Below, piece by piece: positions 62,619 through 64,000 of a stretch of DNA of 64,000 nucleotides. The stretch spans positions 1,302,001 through 1,366,000 of the forward strand of contig JAEOAD010000794.1 of assembly GCA_036365145.1 (NCBI GenBank). Reading direction: 5' to 3'. This stretch comes from Orientallactaga sibirica. Taxonomy: Eukaryota > Chordata > Mammalia > Rodentia > Dipodidae. How positions within the stretch are numbered: position 1 is the stretch's first letter; the number at the start of each line of letters is the position of its first letter. A program made the position numbers and the translations under genes. Below the pieces are notes generated by a model. The model made no database searches. It was not told the DNA's origin and worked only from the letters and a program-made list of their open reading frames with translations.

Positions 62619-62734
62619 GAGGGGGACCTTTTTTTGAAATATGTAAATGTTCTGCATAGGGATAGAGGTGATTAGATGGGCAAATACCCTTTTCCCAAGT
62701 AAGAATATACCTGTCTTAAAAAAAAAATATATAT

Positions 62735-62921
62735 ATATATATTAGAGAGAGAGAGAGAGGGAGAGAGAATGGGCACGCCAAGGGTCTCCAGGCTCTGCAA
62801 ACGAATTCCAGATGCATGCACCCCCTTGTGCATCTGGCTTACGTGGGTCCTGGAGAATCAAACTGGGATCCTTTTGGCTTTGCAGGCAAATGCCTTAACC
62901 ACTAAGCCATCTCTCCAGCCC
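62735..62921 (-). mobile_element. DIP-like SINE
   Basis: Complete, antisense in intron 2. Confidence 0.93.
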
Positions 62922-62923
62922 TG

Positions 62924-62924
62924 T

Positions 62925-62957
<33 letters not shown>

Positions 62958-63099
62958 TTTTTCAAGATAGGGTTTCACTCTAGTCCAGGCTCACCTGGAA
63001 TTCACTATATAGTCTCAGGGTGGCCTCGAACTTATGGTGATCCTCCTACCTCTGCCTCCCGAGTGCTGGGATTAAAGGCGTGTGCCACCACACCCGGCT
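62924..63099 (-). mobile_element. B1 SINE
   Basis: T27 tail, complete. Confidence 0.93.
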
Positions 63100-63307
63100 C
63101 TTTTTTTTTTTTTTTAATTCATTTTATCTATTTGAGAGAGAGAGAAGAGGCAGATAGAGAGAATGGGTGTGCCAGGACCTTCAGCTGCTGCAAACTCCAG
63201 ATGCATGTGCCACCTTGTCCATCTGGTTTACGTGGGTCCTGGGGAATCTAACCCGGGTCCTTTGGCTTTGTAGGCAAGCACCTTAACCGCTAAGCCATCT
63301 TCAGCCT
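63100..63307 (-). mobile_element. DIP-like SINE
   Basis: Head slightly shortened (gccatcttcagcct). Confidence 0.92.
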
Positions 63308-63339
63308 AGAACATATGTATTAGTGCTCTGCTCTGGCAG

Positions 63340-63620
63340 TCATAGTATTTATTAGTGAACATTTATGGAACATTTTCTACATTTCAAACTTTGGACTTGG
63401 TACCGGGGAAGGGAAGAAGTATGTTGCTAAATTTGTTAAATCCTCACATTTCTTGACACTCTTGTGTAATGACTTTCCATGGATTTACCATCTTCTTAAA
63501 AGGCCCTGTGAGATAGGTACTGTTATCCCTGTTTCTCAGATAGAAGATTTGAGGTATAAAGTAGTTAAGTAACTTGCAGGTGGCCAAACCAGTAGTGATT
63601 GAAGGAGCTGCCAGGCTTCG
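63340..63620 (-). mobile_element. MIR
   Basis: ggtactgttatccctgtttc, taagtaacttgcaggtgg. Confidence 0.65.
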
Positions 63621-63727
63621 TGTATTTAAATTGTTTCCTACTGAAAATGTGGTTCTTCACTTTAAGAAATTTGAAAATTTCTGTATGGAAGCAGAACCCA
63701 CAGATATATACCATGTGTTAATACTGG

Positions 63728-63729
<2 letters not shown>

Positions 63730-63764
<35 letters not shown>

Positions 63765-63900
63765 CGAGGTAGGGTCTCACTCTAGTTCAGGCTGACCTGG
63801 AATTCACTATGTAGTCTCAGGGTGGCCTCGAACTCACGGCAATCCTCCTACCTCTGCCTCCCGAGTGCTGGGGTTAAAGGCGTGAGCCACCACGCCCGGC
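63730..63900 (-). mobile_element. B1 SINE, young
   Basis: Target duplication taatactggag (63719, 63901); near-consensus body, T32 tail. Confidence 0.95.
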
Positions 63901-64000
63901 TAATACTGGAGTTTTTCAATCTGGACACTGTTGACATTTTTGACCAGCTAATTAATTAATGTGAGGCCTGTCCTTTTCCAGTTCTCCCTGCTCAGTGTTT

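Larger units (their letters stand above)
60610..64000 (+). other. TNRC6A: TNRC6A intron 2 (5' part, incomplete)
   Basis: Starts gtaaga; no acceptor plus matching coding exon is seen before the window ends. 60,610-61,586 holds no recognisable repeat except an A15 run (60,799) and a CA run. After that, SINEs, a short L1 piece, MIR and L2 remnants. Confidence 0.8.

Overview
The window is mammalian nuclear DNA, almost certainly from a rodent and most likely a dipodoid (jerboa-type) rodent. Two SINE families supply about 140 copies, roughly half of the bases. One is 7SL-derived B1. The other has a tRNA-like head with recognisable A and B boxes, a (CT)n stretch and an AAATAAAT tail, and belongs to the B2 superfamily; I call it DIP-like after the family described in jerboas. 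Older layers (ID, B4/ID_B1, MIR, L2, MaLR LTRs, ancient L1) lie underneath. The species call rests on SINE type only.

The only real protein-coding gene I can support is at the right end. A CpG island (about 59.6-60.5 kb) holds the promoter and exon 1 of TNRC6A (GW182), the Argonaute-binding scaffold of miRNA silencing, on the + strand. Exon 1 ends with the start codon ATG plus AG at 60188. Intron 1 is only 373 bp. Exon 2 (60562-60609) completes 17 codons, whose translation matches the N-terminus of mammalian TNRC6A as I recall it. The rest of the window (60610-64000) is intron 2. Exon 1 also carries a 17-codon uORF in strong Kozak context, in frame with the main ATG, which itself has a weak context.

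Positions 1-59.5 kb look intergenic. The many ORFs there are SINE, LINE, LTR or simple-repeat shadows. Region by region: 0-4.6 kb dense SINEs; 4.6-7.6 kb ancient L1/MIR/MaLR; 7.9-10.0 kb the largest stretch with few SINEs, with two perfect palindromic CRE sites; 10-14.5 kb SINEs inside a MaLR; 14.5-16.3 kb a head-to-tail chain of same-strand SINEs; 16.5-25.6 kb mixed; 25,651-30,972 a recent 2.65-kb tandem duplication; 31-40 kb SINEs splitting old antisense L1 copies; 43.7-45.0 kb a rodent-type L1 3' UTR; 47.4-48.6 kb a remarkable LINE-mediated processed copy of a gammaretrovirus-like RNA; 49-52 kb a MaLR split by nested SINEs; 53-59 kb SINEs, B4, MaLR and ancient repeats leading to the CpG island.

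Most notable: the retroviral processed retrocopy (R-U5-PBS...integrase fragment...PPT-U3-R-poly(A), flanked by a 16-bp target duplication), the young tandem duplication whose breakpoint lies inside a SINE, and the uORF arrangement of TNRC6A. Coordinates of repeats are read by eye and are good to about 5-15 bp.
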